Origin: Acinetobacter bereziniae
GTDB taxonomy: Bacteria; Pseudomonadota; Gammaproteobacteria; Pseudomonadales; Moraxellaceae
Direction: 5' to 3'
NCBI GenBank assembly: GCA_009912575.1
Contig: WNDP01000019.1
Coordinates: 1 to 44,490 of the forward strand
DNA length: 44,490 nucleotides
Below the pieces are notes generated by a model that had not been told where the DNA came from, did no database searches, and saw only the letters and a list, made by a program, of their open reading frames with translations. A program made the translations under genes and the position numbers. This document shows, in pieces, positions 1-7,957 of the stretch. The stretch's first letter is position 1, and every line of letters begins with the position of its first letter.

Positions 1-72
1 GGTCGCACACCACTGGAAACAGTACTTGATGGGAAGCGAATTTGGGCTGAGAAGAATTTAGCTCAAATTTAA
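1..72 (+). mobile_element. C-terminal end of an IS481-like transposase (partial)
   Basis: The window opens inside an open frame that encodes about 23 residues before TAA at 70-72. It contains GRTPLETVLDGKRIW, which resembles the C-terminal tail of IS481-type (DDE, integrase-core) transposases. Only the tail is visible, so the state of the rest of the element cannot be judged. The family call is recognition from a short peptide and could be a related IS3-type element instead. The element reads toward pdxA. Confidence 0.6.
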
Positions 73-99
73 CCTGACAGGCACACTAAAAAATGGGTA

Positions 100-127
100 A
101 CTGTCAGATCTGGTTTGAGCTAGTACA
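100..127. repeat. Putative right terminal inverted repeat of the IS
   Basis: About 28 bases after the transposase stop, the sequence ends in a block whose reverse complement begins TGTACTAGCTCAAACC. IS481-family ends characteristically begin with TGT, so this is the likely right IS boundary. A second small inverted repeat (CTGACAG at 74-80, CTGTCAG at 101-107) overlaps it. The left end and the target duplication lie outside the window, so the boundary is an inference. Confidence 0.45.
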
Positions 128-480
128 CTTTAGTATTTGTAGCGTAATTTATTCATCATTGTTAGAGACTGTTAATATTGTAATTTCTGTGTGTTTTATC
201 GCATTTTTTCTTTACAATTGATGTGGATGTATCATGTTGCTTCGTTTAGGTTTATGCTTAGGTTGAGTTTTTTGAAAATATACTTTTTATTTAAAATTCA
301 ATTATTCAGTATGCTTTTGTATAGAACAATTGTCATGAATTTTGTTGGTCGTCTTGCAGTAGTTTTAGTTTAACTTTATATATTTCTAGTCAAATTGATG
401 CAAAAATTAACTTGAATAGGAAATGATGATTTAGAACCGATGTATACTATTAATGCAACGTCTGTTTAGAAGAGTTCTCG
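128..480. other. AT-rich gap between the IS end and pdxA
   Basis: No convincing gene is visible. A 60-codon frame from a GTG at 191 is rich in Phe, Leu and Met, has no ribosome binding site and matches nothing I know, so I treat it as chance. A TATACT hexamer at 443-448 could be a -10 box for pdxA, but no good -35 lies 16-18 bases upstream of it. Confidence 0.5.
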
Positions 481-1458
481 ATGCTTCCTTTATATGTAAC
501 CAGCGGTGAGCCTGCTGGCATTGGACCAGATATTTGTTTGGATTTGGCAGATCGTGTTGATGGTCGCCCTGTTGTGGTTTTGGCTGATATCAATATGCTG
601 CGAGACCGCGCCAAAATTTTAAATAAAACGGTTCATTTGGTTGAGTATCAAGGGCAAAAACAAGGTTTGGCTGAAGGTCAACTCTATGTCGAGCATGTGC
701 CTTTAAATCATGATGTTGTTTTAGGTGAACTAGATCCACAAAACTCAGCTTATGTGATTGAACAATTGCGTCGTACAGCATATTACGCGATGGAAGGATT
801 AAGTGTTGGTGTTGCAACAGGGCCTGTGCAAAAGTCCGTCATCAATGATGCGGGTATACATTTCAGTGGGCATACTGAATATTATCAAGAGTTTGCAGGT
901 GTAGCTCGTGTGGTGATGATGCTTGCGACCAAAACATTGAGAGTAGCATTGGTTACAACACATCTCCCTTTACGTGAAGTAGCAGATGCGATTACCAAGC
1001 AACGTTTACATCAGATTATTGATATTCTAATTCATGATTTGAAAACCAAATTTAAGATTGATCATCCTCGGATTTTGGTGTGTGGACTTAACCCACACGC
1101 AGGTGAAGGGGGGTATCTTGGACATGAAGAAATAGAGACCATCAATCCTGTACTTGAAACTTATCGTGCGCAAGGCGTACACCTTAGTTTAAGTATGCCA
1201 GCGGATACGTTATTTACACCTGATAATTTAAAAGATGCAGATGCAGATGCAGTTTTAGCGATGTATCACGATCAAGGTTTACCTGTGTTAAAATCTCAAG
1301 GATTTGGCGAAGCCATCAATATTACTTTAGGTTTACCTTTTATTCGTACATCTGTTGATCACGGTACTGCGTTACATCTTGCGGGTACCAGACTTGCAAA
1401 AAGTTCAAGTTTACATGTCGCAGTTGATTTGGCACTTGATCTTGCTCGATCGAATTAA
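481..1458 (+). CDS. pdxA: 4-hydroxythreonine-4-phosphate dehydrogenase PdxA
   Basis: PdxA oxidises 4-phosphohydroxy-L-threonine with NAD in the DXP-dependent pyridoxal phosphate pathway, in the cytoplasm. The 325-residue length is normal for the family. The N-terminus carries TSGEPAGIGPD (7-17). The three metal-binding histidines are seen in TTHLP (His161), NPHAGEGG (His206) and MYHDQG (His263), matching E. coli His166, His211 and His266. The ATG follows an AGAAG-type ribosome site. rsmA follows after 38 bases, as in the E. coli surA-pdxA-rsmA-apaGH cluster. No surA is seen upstream; an IS end lies there instead. Confidence 0.97.
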   Translation: MLPLYVTSGEPAGIGPDICLDLADRVDGRPVVVLADINMLRDRAKILNKTVHLVEYQGQKQGLAEGQLYVEHVPLNHDVVLGELDPQNSAYVIEQLRRTAYYAMEGLSVGVATGPVQKSVINDAGIHFSGHTEYYQEFAGVARVVMMLATKTLRVALVTTHLPLREVADAITKQRLHQIIDILIHDLKTKFKIDHPRILVCGLNPHAGEGGYLGHEEIETINPVLETYRAQGVHLSLSMPADTLFTPDNLKDADADAVLAMYHDQGLPVLKSQGFGEAINITLGLPFIRTSVDHGTALHLAGTRLAKSSSLHVAVDLALDLARSN

Positions 1459-1496
1459 TTGGTAAACAACCTTATATACCGCGTTGGAAATTTTTT

Positions 1497-2309
1497 ATGT
1501 ATCAAATTAATGCCTTAAACCCAAAAGATGAAGGGCATCATACGCGAAAGCGTTTTGGTCAAAACTTTTTACATGACCAACGTGTAATTGCAAAAATTGT
1601 GCGTTCAGTTGCGCCACGCACAGGTGACAATATAGTTGAGATTGGTCCAGGTCTTGCTGCACTAACTTCACCTTTGATTGGTGAGTGTGATGCTTTGACC
1701 GTGGTTGAGTTAGACCGTGATTTGGCAGCAGGGTTGCCGGGACGTGTACCTCATCCTGAACGTTTAACAATTATAGAAACAGATGCATTAAAATATGATT
1801 TTTCTGAGCTGTTTCAAGAAGATCGTCCATTACGTGTGGTCGGAAACTTACCCTATAATATTTCTACCCCTTTGCTTTTCCATCTTTTAGAGTTTGGTGG
1901 AAAAGTTAAAGATATGCACTTTATGTTGCAAAAAGAAGTGGTAGATCGTATTACGGCTGAACCGAATACTAAAGAATATGGCCGTTTGTCAGTGATGATT
2001 CAATATTACTGCAAACCGACTTTTTTATTTGAAGTACCTCCAGGCTCATTTAATCCGCCTCCTAAAGTGACATCTGCAGTTTTTCGTTTAGAGCCTTATG
2101 CAACTAAGCCAATTGTTGCCAAGAATGAAAAAGCATTGGCCCGTTTGGTTTCGCATGTATTTACCCAACGTCGAAAAACCTTAAGGAACAGTTTAAAAGG
2201 GATGTTGGTTGAAGATAGTTTTGAGCAAGCAGGCGTTGATCCAATGGCTCGTCCAGAAACATTGAGTTTGGCTCAGTTTGTCGCATTGTCAGATCAAATG
2301 GTGGCTTAA
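1497..2309 (+). CDS. rsmA: 16S rRNA dimethyladenosine transferase RsmA (KsgA)
   Basis: RsmA dimethylates two adjacent adenosines (A1518 and A1519 in E. coli numbering) near the 3' end of 16S rRNA, a late step in small-subunit maturation. The 270-residue protein has the N-terminal KRFGQNFLHD (18-27), the SAM-binding motif VEIGPG (47-52), an acidic VVELD strand end near 69-73, the catalytic NLPYNIS motif (117-123), and the C-terminal helical part with TQRRKTLRN. GGAAA lies just before the ATG. It sits between pdxA and apaH and is probably co-transcribed with both. Confidence 0.97.
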   Translation: MYQINALNPKDEGHHTRKRFGQNFLHDQRVIAKIVRSVAPRTGDNIVEIGPGLAALTSPLIGECDALTVVELDRDLAAGLPGRVPHPERLTIIETDALKYDFSELFQEDRPLRVVGNLPYNISTPLLFHLLEFGGKVKDMHFMLQKEVVDRITAEPNTKEYGRLSVMIQYYCKPTFLFEVPPGSFNPPPKVTSAVFRLEPYATKPIVAKNEKALARLVSHVFTQRRKTLRNSLKGMLVEDSFEQAGVDPMARPETLSLAQFVALSDQMVA

Positions 2310-2311
2310 AA

Positions 2312-3160
2312 ATGACACGAGAAAATGTCAGATTTAATTATGTGATTGGTGATGTACAAGGTTGTTTTGAAGCACTAAAAGCGTTACTAAAAGCGATACA
2401 GTTTGATGCTGACCAAGACTTTATTTGGTTTGCTGGTGATTTGGTTGCGCGTGGCGAAAACTCGGTTGGTGCATTGCGCTTTATCAAAAAACTGTGCGAA
2501 CGAGATTGTGCTGCAACAGTCTTGGGGAATCACGATTTAAATTTACTGGCAATTGCTCGTGGGATCAAAAAGCTTAAAGACAAAGACCATATTGATGATG
2601 TGATTCATGCATTGGAAAGTGATGAGTTGATTGACTGGTTACGTAAACAGCCTTTGTGTCTTTTCCCTAATCCACAGACAATTTTGACGCATGCTGGGAT
2701 TCCCAATATTTGGGATGCTGAAAAAACTGCTGTATTGGCTAAAGAAGTTGAAGCCGTATTGGCTCATGACGATTTCGAAGTGCTTGATGCCTTCCTAAGT
2801 GAAATGTACGGTTCTGAACCAGCTTTGTGGGAAGATGATTTACAAGGTAATGCACGACGACGCTGTATTACTAATTATTTGACTCGTATGCGCTTAACCG
2901 ATGCACAAGGTCGTTTAGAGTTTAGCTTTAAAGATGCTTTAGATGAACCTATGCCTGAAGGATTTCAGCCTTGGTTTGAGTTCGAATCCAAGGCTGCTCA
3001 AACGCATCAGATTATTTTTGGACATTGGGCAGCTTTGCAAGGTAAAAGCATCAGTTCACAGATTCAAAATGTTGATGGCGGTTGTGTATGGGGGCATCAA
3101 TTGATTGCCTATCGACTTGAAGACAAAGAAATCTTTAAAGTTGATAATCCAGTGATCTGA
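2312..3160 (+). CDS. apaH: Symmetrical bis(5'-nucleosyl)-tetraphosphatase ApaH
   Basis: ApaH splits Ap4A symmetrically to two ADP and can decap Np4-capped RNA in E. coli. It belongs to the PPP metallophosphatase family. Motifs seen: GDVQG (13-17), GDLVARG (42-48), LGNHDLNLLA (71-80), THAGI (126-130) and a late FGHW. The first motif has Gln where the E. coli protein has His (GDVHG); I recall the same change in Pseudomonas ApaH, so I do not take it as loss of function. It starts two bases after the rsmA stop. The apaG gene found between rsmA and apaH in E. coli is absent. Confidence 0.95.
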   Translation: MTRENVRFNYVIGDVQGCFEALKALLKAIQFDADQDFIWFAGDLVARGENSVGALRFIKKLCERDCAATVLGNHDLNLLAIARGIKKLKDKDHIDDVIHALESDELIDWLRKQPLCLFPNPQTILTHAGIPNIWDAEKTAVLAKEVEAVLAHDDFEVLDAFLSEMYGSEPALWEDDLQGNARRRCITNYLTRMRLTDAQGRLEFSFKDALDEPMPEGFQPWFEFESKAAQTHQIIFGHWAALQGKSISSQIQNVDGGCVWGHQLIAYRLEDKEIFKVDNPVI

Positions 3161-3167
3161 TTTAAAT

Positions 3168-3196
3168 AAAGCCACATGATGTGGCTTTATTTTTTG
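3168..3196 (+). terminator. Rho-independent terminator after apaH
   Basis: A perfect 10-bp stem, AAAGCCACAT with ATGTGGCTTT around a single central G, is followed by a T run. It lies 8 bases after the apaH stop and closes the pdxA-rsmA-apaH unit. Confidence 0.9.
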
Positions 3197-3319
3197 ATTC
3201 AGTATAAATTTGCCATAGTATGTAAAAAACTACGCTTTAGATATGGATAAAGATTCTGTAAACGGAACATCCTCATTCAGTACTAAACACATTTATTCGC
3301 TGGCAATGATGTAACAATT

Positions 3320-4198
3320 TTAGAATGATTGCCAATATTCACCGAGTTTTGAATCCCATTCACTTGGACTGATGATCATTCTTCCTGCATTCGGCGTTAA
3401 GGTAATTTCACTAAAATAGATATGGTCATGAGTGATTAAAAAATCTACTCGACTATAACCGTACTTTAGACAAAGCGTTTGCGAAAGATCAAGCATAATG
3501 TCTAATTTGACAGGTTGCTTTAAGCAAACTGGGCTATTATTTTTTAGATCAACTGTGAACGGCTGTAGAACCCAGTTCAGATCATAGATATTTGAATATT
3601 CATTTTTAAACTGATCTTGTATATCTACTTCAATAAATTGAGCTTGACCTTCAAAACAATGCACTCGACAAGTCGTAATTGTTAATTGAGTTTCTTGATC
3701 TGATAATAATTCAACATATTCTTCAACTAAAATTACAGGCTTGATATTTTTATAGTGCCATTCTCTTTTTAAATAATACATATTTTGTTTGAGATGACGA
3801 GTCAGATTACGCTCGGCTTTTTTAAAGTCGAATAAGTTTTTATCCTTACAAACCATGGCACTACCACTGTCATGATTACATTTTAAGACAAATTTGGCAG
3901 GTAATTGATCAAAGTTGATTTCACTAAAATGGTGATAAACACCAAGCAGTGGTACAACATGTGAAGCACAAATTTTATTGACAATGACCTCTCTCACTGC
4001 AAGCTTATCGGCCAATGTGGTATGGAGAGGATCTCGTTCATAAATCATCCTCGAAGTCACTTTTTCATTGAAACTTTGTGGATGATATATGTTCGGAAGA
4101 TAGCCTAATTTTTGTAGAAATCTTTTGGTTAAATAGCTTCGATCTGAAACAAAGTAGGTTCTGATAACTTTTGCCAGATAGGTGAGATGGTTATACAT
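3320..4198 (-). CDS. TupA-like ATP-grasp protein (polysaccharide-related)
   Basis: The 292-residue protein fits the TupA-like ATP-grasp family (named after TupA of teichuronopeptide synthesis). Members are common in capsule and polysaccharide clusters and are thought to join an amino acid or similar group to a carboxylate. Visible family features are an N-terminal HPQSFNEKVTSRMIYERDP, ADKLAVREVI, LPAKFVLKCNHDSGS near 100, an EEYVELL motif after mid-protein, and a late SRVDFLI-SEITLTPNAGR metal-binding segment. No signal peptide is seen. It is an orphan here: no other polysaccharide genes flank it. Substrate unknown. Confidence 0.8.
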   Translation of the reverse strand: MYNHLTYLAKVIRTYFVSDRSYLTKRFLQKLGYLPNIYHPQSFNEKVTSRMIYERDPLHTTLADKLAVREVIVNKICASHVVPLLGVYHHFSEINFDQLPAKFVLKCNHDSGSAMVCKDKNLFDFKKAERNLTRHLKQNMYYLKREWHYKNIKPVILVEEYVELLSDQETQLTITTCRVHCFEGQAQFIEVDIQDQFKNEYSNIYDLNWVLQPFTVDLKNNSPVCLKQPVKLDIMLDLSQTLCLKYGYSRVDFLITHDHIYFSEITLTPNAGRMIISPSEWDSKLGEYWQSF

Positions 4199-4510
4199 AT
4201 TTATGCAACCATGTTGAACATGATGTATATATAAATAACCAAAGCTTAAAATTCTTTTAAAAAAAACTCACTTTGATTGTTATTTTTATAATGGAAAGCA
4301 GCTTAAAAATAAAATTTTTAAGCGTTTAAAAAAGAGATTGGTCTTCATGATGCAATTAAGGTGAAAGTGTATTACTCAAAAGGCCCAATGAAGATCATTC
4401 AGCCTTTTGGATGAATTGTATATTGATCTATATTTGGTCTATGTCTAGATCAACTCAGTTTTTAAATCATCTATTGCTGCATCATTACATCAAAGAGTAT
4501 TTAAAAATGA
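4199..4510. other. Intergenic gap with two inverted repeats
   Basis: No gene seen. It must hold the promoter of the leftward ATP-grasp gene. An AT-rich perfect 10-bp inverted repeat (GCTTAAAAAT, 3-base loop) lies at 4301-4323. A longer stem (CAAAAGGC at 4377-4384 with GCCTTTTG at 4402-4409) might end transcription from the DUF2147 genes, though its T run is only four bases. Confidence 0.5.
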
Positions 4511-4957
4511 CTATTCCATTCTGATCCATGTTTGACTTCGACCGATCAGGGATATTCCAAGATAACCACGCAGAGTAAGTCGGTTACCACTGGCATTTAA
4601 CCGTGCTTTACCATGATAAATTTTACCACCACGAGGGTCGAGGACTTCTCCACCGATATAATTATTGGGGTCTTTAGGATCAACTTTCATTTTTTGCAAA
4701 ATGGTCAATCCAATAATTGGTTTATTGGTAAAGGGAGCTGGACAGTTATGACATTGTGTCAACGGGGTTTCACCAGGTGCAGGAAAATCTTTAATGATTT
4801 TTCCAGCATAAGTATCATCTTTTTGCTTTTCAATTTGGATATAAGCACGTACATAACCTGTTTTGTCATCGACTGTACGCCATGTCCCTGTAATATCAGC
4901 GGCATGTGTCCAACTGGCGATACTAAAAAGCATACAACAGAAAAATCCTTTTTTCAT
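4511..4957 (-). CDS. DUF2147 family secreted protein (copy 2)
   Basis: Small exported protein of the DUF2147 family, function unknown. The mature part starts with DITGTWRTVDDKTG and runs through GKIIKDFPAPGE, a CHNCPAP cysteine pair, NKPIIGL and a C-terminal LRGYLGISLIGRSQTWIR, all typical of the family. The N-terminus is a clear signal peptide ending SWTHA. I chose the ATG at 4957 (148 residues) because the TAGG ribosome site is well spaced for it; the ATG at 4963 lies one base from that site. A close paralogue lies 53 bases upstream on the same strand. Confidence 0.85.
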   Translation of the reverse strand: MKKGFFCCMLFSIASWTHAADITGTWRTVDDKTGYVRAYIQIEKQKDDTYAGKIIKDFPAPGETPLTQCHNCPAPFTNKPIIGLTILQKMKVDPKDPNNYIGGEVLDPRGGKIYHGKARLNASGNRLTLRGYLGISLIGRSQTWIRME

Positions 4958-5010
4958 CAGCATACCTACTTTGTTGTTTGAATAAAAGAAGTAGAGATTC
5001 GCGAATTAAA

Positions 5011-5454
5011 TTATTCACGAATCCAAGTTTGACTACGACCAAGTGCAGAAACGCCGACATAGCCTCTTAATAATAAACGATTGCCATTTGGACTGAGCTT
5101 GGCTTTCATTGAATAGATTTTACCTGTCAATGGATCAATAATTTTTCCACCAACATAATCTTCATCACTGGTTTGCTTTAGGTTTTTAAGTACATCCATA
5201 CCTAAAATAGGTTTATTGGTATAAGGTTCAGGACAATCTACGCAGGTTTCTTTTGGCGTATAACCTGGACGTGGGGTAACCTTAATGATTTTACCCGTAT
5301 AGGTTCCATTAGACTCTTTACGTATTTCTAGAACGGCTTTCGATGAGCCTGTTTTATCATCAATATTTTTCCAAATACCAGTAATGTCTTTCGCCATACT
5401 GCTACAGCTTAAAATAGAAAATAATGTCCCTAAGATGAACTTATTAAACCTCAT
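5011..5454 (-). CDS. DUF2147 family secreted protein (copy 1)
   Basis: Paralogue of the next gene. The mature part begins DITGIWKNIDDKTG and shares the CVDCPEP cysteine pair, NKPILGMDVL, and the ending LRGYVGVSALGRSQTWIRE. A signal peptide precedes it (ILSCSSMAKD). The start at 5454 is preferred because AAGGA precedes that ATG at proper distance; a longer frame from a TTG at 5472 has no support. The two copies probably arose by tandem duplication and share a transcript. Function unknown; periplasmic location inferred. Confidence 0.85.
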   Translation of the reverse strand: MRFNKFILGTLFSILSCSSMAKDITGIWKNIDDKTGSSKAVLEIRKESNGTYTGKIIKVTPRPGYTPKETCVDCPEPYTNKPILGMDVLKNLKQTSDEDYVGGKIIDPLTGKIYSMKAKLSPNGNRLLLRGYVGVSALGRSQTWIRE

Positions 5455-5546
5455 TTTTCGATTCCTTATCAAAATGGGGAAGTATAGTTCATCTTAAGCT
5501 GAATAATTACCGTATGCAATCACGTGAAAAGTGAATTAAATCACAC

Positions 5547-6215
5547 TTATTTTATAAAAAGTATAAAGATTGGCAACCAGATTGCTGTAAACACTGCATT
5601 GACTGCCATTCCGAATGCGGCATAACGTCCTGCAACAGCACCACGTTGCCATGCTTGAGCAGTTCCGATGGCATGTGCTGCCAACCCCAAAGCTAAGCCT
5701 GACGCACGTTCGTCATTTATATTACGTAAAATAATGGACGAAAAAGCTGCACCAATAACACCAGATAAAATCACAATTAAAATCACTAATGTGACTGGTG
5801 AGTGCAATAAAGTTGCAATATTGATTGCAATTGGTGTCGTTACAGCTCGTGTTGCAAAAGCCATAATGGTAGGTTCAGACATGTGCAATAAATAAGCCAA
5901 ACTCATGGGTAAAGCGACAGCACTGATACTGGCAAAAACCAAGATACCTACAATGGATTTTAAAGGTAAATCATCATAACACATCGCAGCCAACGGAATG
6001 GCCAAGGCAACAGTAACATAGCCCAAAAGATGGCTAAATATTCCATTCATATCTGTATTGTATTTTTCATAAGGAATTTTAAATAACATTAAAATCCCAA
6101 TGACGAAAAACATGCCAATCACTAATAATGGAACTTGAGGAAATCGTTTATTGATGGGTTTTGCAGCGAGGTAGGCAATCAATGTGATTAAAAAACCTGT
6201 GAGTACACTTAACAT
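5547..6215 (-). CDS. lrgB: LrgB/CidB family membrane protein
   Basis: The 222-residue, strongly hydrophobic protein matches the LrgB (YohK) family. It has multiple membrane segments and the characteristic region RAVTTPIAINIA, followed by GLAAHAIGTAQAW. LrgAB/CidAB proteins have been described as holin/antiholin-like and, more recently, as linked to pyruvate or glycolate export; which applies here cannot be told. AGGAGA precedes the ATG. It starts 9 bases after the partner CidA/LrgA gene, so the two are one operon. Confidence 0.9.
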   Translation of the reverse strand: MLSVLTGFLITLIAYLAAKPINKRFPQVPLLVIGMFFVIGILMLFKIPYEKYNTDMNGIFSHLLGYVTVALAIPLAAMCYDDLPLKSIVGILVFASISAVALPMSLAYLLHMSEPTIMAFATRAVTTPIAINIATLLHSPVTLVILIVILSGVIGAAFSSIILRNINDERASGLALGLAAHAIGTAQAWQRGAVAGRYAAFGMAVNAVFTAIWLPIFILFIK

Positions 6216-6224
6216 TTGTCTCTC

Positions 6225-6596
6225 CTATAACCACTTCTTTGCCATTTTTGCGTAAACCCATAATGGAATCAGCGTACTAACAAACATGATGATCAGAAAT
6301 AAAGGAATTTCTTTGCCCATACTCACCAACATGATCAGTGAACCTGCACAAATGGGAAGGAATGCAAAGCCACTTTCTTTCATTAATTTATTATTGGTAT
6401 CAACCAGTCGTGCTGGAATCTTTTTAAATCTACGCCAGATGACCAAGACAAATAGTAAGCTCAGCAAACCTGTCAAATTGCCCAGTTCAGGGTGATTAAA
6501 TTGAGACATAATCAAGACTGAAGCTTCACGAAAAAAGATGATGAGTCCTAATGTGAAGATCCAAGCTTGCCAATCGATACCTTTTAACTGATCCAT
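6225..6596 (-). CDS. CidA/LrgA family membrane protein
   Basis: The 123-residue protein has about four hydrophobic segments and the LrgA/CidA pattern: PELGNLTGLLSLL early, then a basic loop WRRFKKIPA, and later FLPICAGSLIM. It lies immediately before the LrgB gene. It is the partner subunit of the LrgAB-type pair. The ribosome site is weak. The similarity is family-level only. Confidence 0.8.
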   Translation of the reverse strand: MDQLKGIDWQAWIFTLGLIIFFREASVLIMSQFNHPELGNLTGLLSLLFVLVIWRRFKKIPARLVDTNNKLMKESGFAFLPICAGSLIMLVSMGKEIPLFLIIMFVSTLIPLWVYAKMAKKWL

Positions 6597-6639
6597 GTGT
6601 GTGTATTTATAAAAATTGATCTTTCACGTTTTAACCGAT

Positions 6640-7621
6640 TTAGCGCTTTATTTCAAACTCTTCTAACGGTCTTTTAAACTGTTGAGCTTTCTCTCCAAGA
6701 ATTTCATCAATCGGTAAATGCGCTTGTTTGATGAGTTGCTCCAACTTGTGTGGGGCAATTGCAATAGTTAAATGTAGCAACAAAGTTGCCTCTAAGGTTT
6801 CTTCTAGCGTAGCTTTAAAAGATTCGACTAAAGAATGAGCGAGATTGCGCACAAAACCAACAGTGTCAGCGAGTACCAATGTACCAATACCATCCCAATC
6901 TAAGCGGCGCAATGTCGGATCTAATGTTGCAAAGAGTTGATCTGCTGCATAAACATCACTGTTTGCTAAAATATTAAACAGTGTTGATTTTCCTGCATTG
7001 GTATAACCCACCAAAGAAACGGTTGGAATATTGGCTTTTTGACGTGCAGCACGTCCTTGAATTCGAGTTTTACGAACTTTGTCTAGCCGATCTTTGAGTT
7101 GCTCCATGCGAATACGCAATAAACGACGATCCGTCTCCAGTAGGGTTTCCCCCAGGTCCTCTTAAACCAATGCCGCCTTTTTGACTATCTAAATTGCTTC
7201 GACTGCGCACTAATCGAGAAGACAAATGATCAAGCTGAGCCAATTCAACTTGTAATTTACCTTCATGCGTACGTGCACGTTGTGCAAAAATATCCAAAAT
7301 TAACCCAGTACGGTTGATGACACGACATTTTAAAATGCGTTCCAGATTTCGTTCCTGAGCAGGGGAAAGGGCTTGGTCAAAAATGACCAATTCAATCTCA
7401 TTGTTTTCGACCTGTTCAGCAATCTCTTCTGCTTTTCCTGTGCCAATAAAGAATTTAGGGTCAGGTCTAATTCGTTGTACGGTTAAATGTTCTAAAATTG
7501 TTGCACCTGCAGATTTTGCCAGCAAGCGAAATTCTTCTGGATCTAAATCCTCTAAAATTTGAACATTTACACTGACTAAAATGGTTTTTTCACCAGCTTT
7601 ATTTTGATCAACGTATTCCAC
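6640..7621 (-). pseudogene. hflX: hflX, ribosome-splitting GTPase: frameshift plus internal deletion
   Basis: HflX is a GTPase that splits stalled ribosomes. The first part (7621-7070) starts at a GTG and shows the N-terminal domain with [13 protein letters not shown] and [11 protein letters not shown], up to GGIGLRGPG. There a run of five G at about 7150-7154 replaces the four needed for GPGET and shifts the frame. The rest (to 6640) carries P-loop GYTNAGKST and DTVGF. After EATLLLH it jumps to [12 protein letters not shown], the protein's extreme C-terminus. About 100-120 residues, including the NKxD motif, are missing against the usual 430-440 residues. The next residue after GPGET is also changed (Leu for conserved Gln). 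Broken in two independent ways, so a real pseudogene. Confidence 0.9.
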
Positions 7622-7957
7622 AGATAATACAACTCAGCCATTGCTTGGATAAAAAATCATTCTAAAGGATATTGGGCTTTAAATCCTGAGCGTAAGTAAA
7701 AGTATTGCAATTAAATTTCAATCGCTCAGCATCGCCTGAATTTTGTTGGAAAATCACTTGCCATTCCGCTTAAAATTGAATAATTATACATTGCTGCTGT
7801 GTATCTGCTGAAACTCGCTTAAGCAAGGATGTGTTGGATGCTTTCAGTGGGCAATACAATGACCAATCTTGGCTGAATGGTGAGATGGTCAATGCAAGTT
7901 GTACCAGATCTGTATACAATGGTATTGGTTTAATATGAAATATATTCTGTTTAGTGA
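7622..7957. other. Gap between hflX and the acyltransferase; possible gene remnant
   Basis: No intact gene. On the minus strand one frame stays open from 7961 to TAG at 7662-7664 except for a single TAA at 7770-7772. It lacks a credible start codon and resembles no family I know, but its composition (for example WSLYCPLKASN, NSGDAERLKFNCN) looks protein-like. It might be a decayed gene upstream of the broken hflX, or chance. Confidence 0.3.

Noticed and set aside
191-373. 60-codon frame upstream of pdxA starting at GTG.
   Set aside because: No ribosome site, extreme Phe/Leu/Met content typical of AT-rich non-coding DNA, and no recognisable family.
2348-2362. GDVQG in place of GDVHG in ApaH, possibly a lost metal ligand.
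   Set aside because: Other ApaH proteins such as those of Pseudomonas also carry Gln here as far as I recall, and all other motifs are intact.
7130-7160. Programmed frameshift at the five-G run in hflX.
   Set aside because: The gene also has a large internal deletion removing essential motifs, so making a joined product would not restore function.
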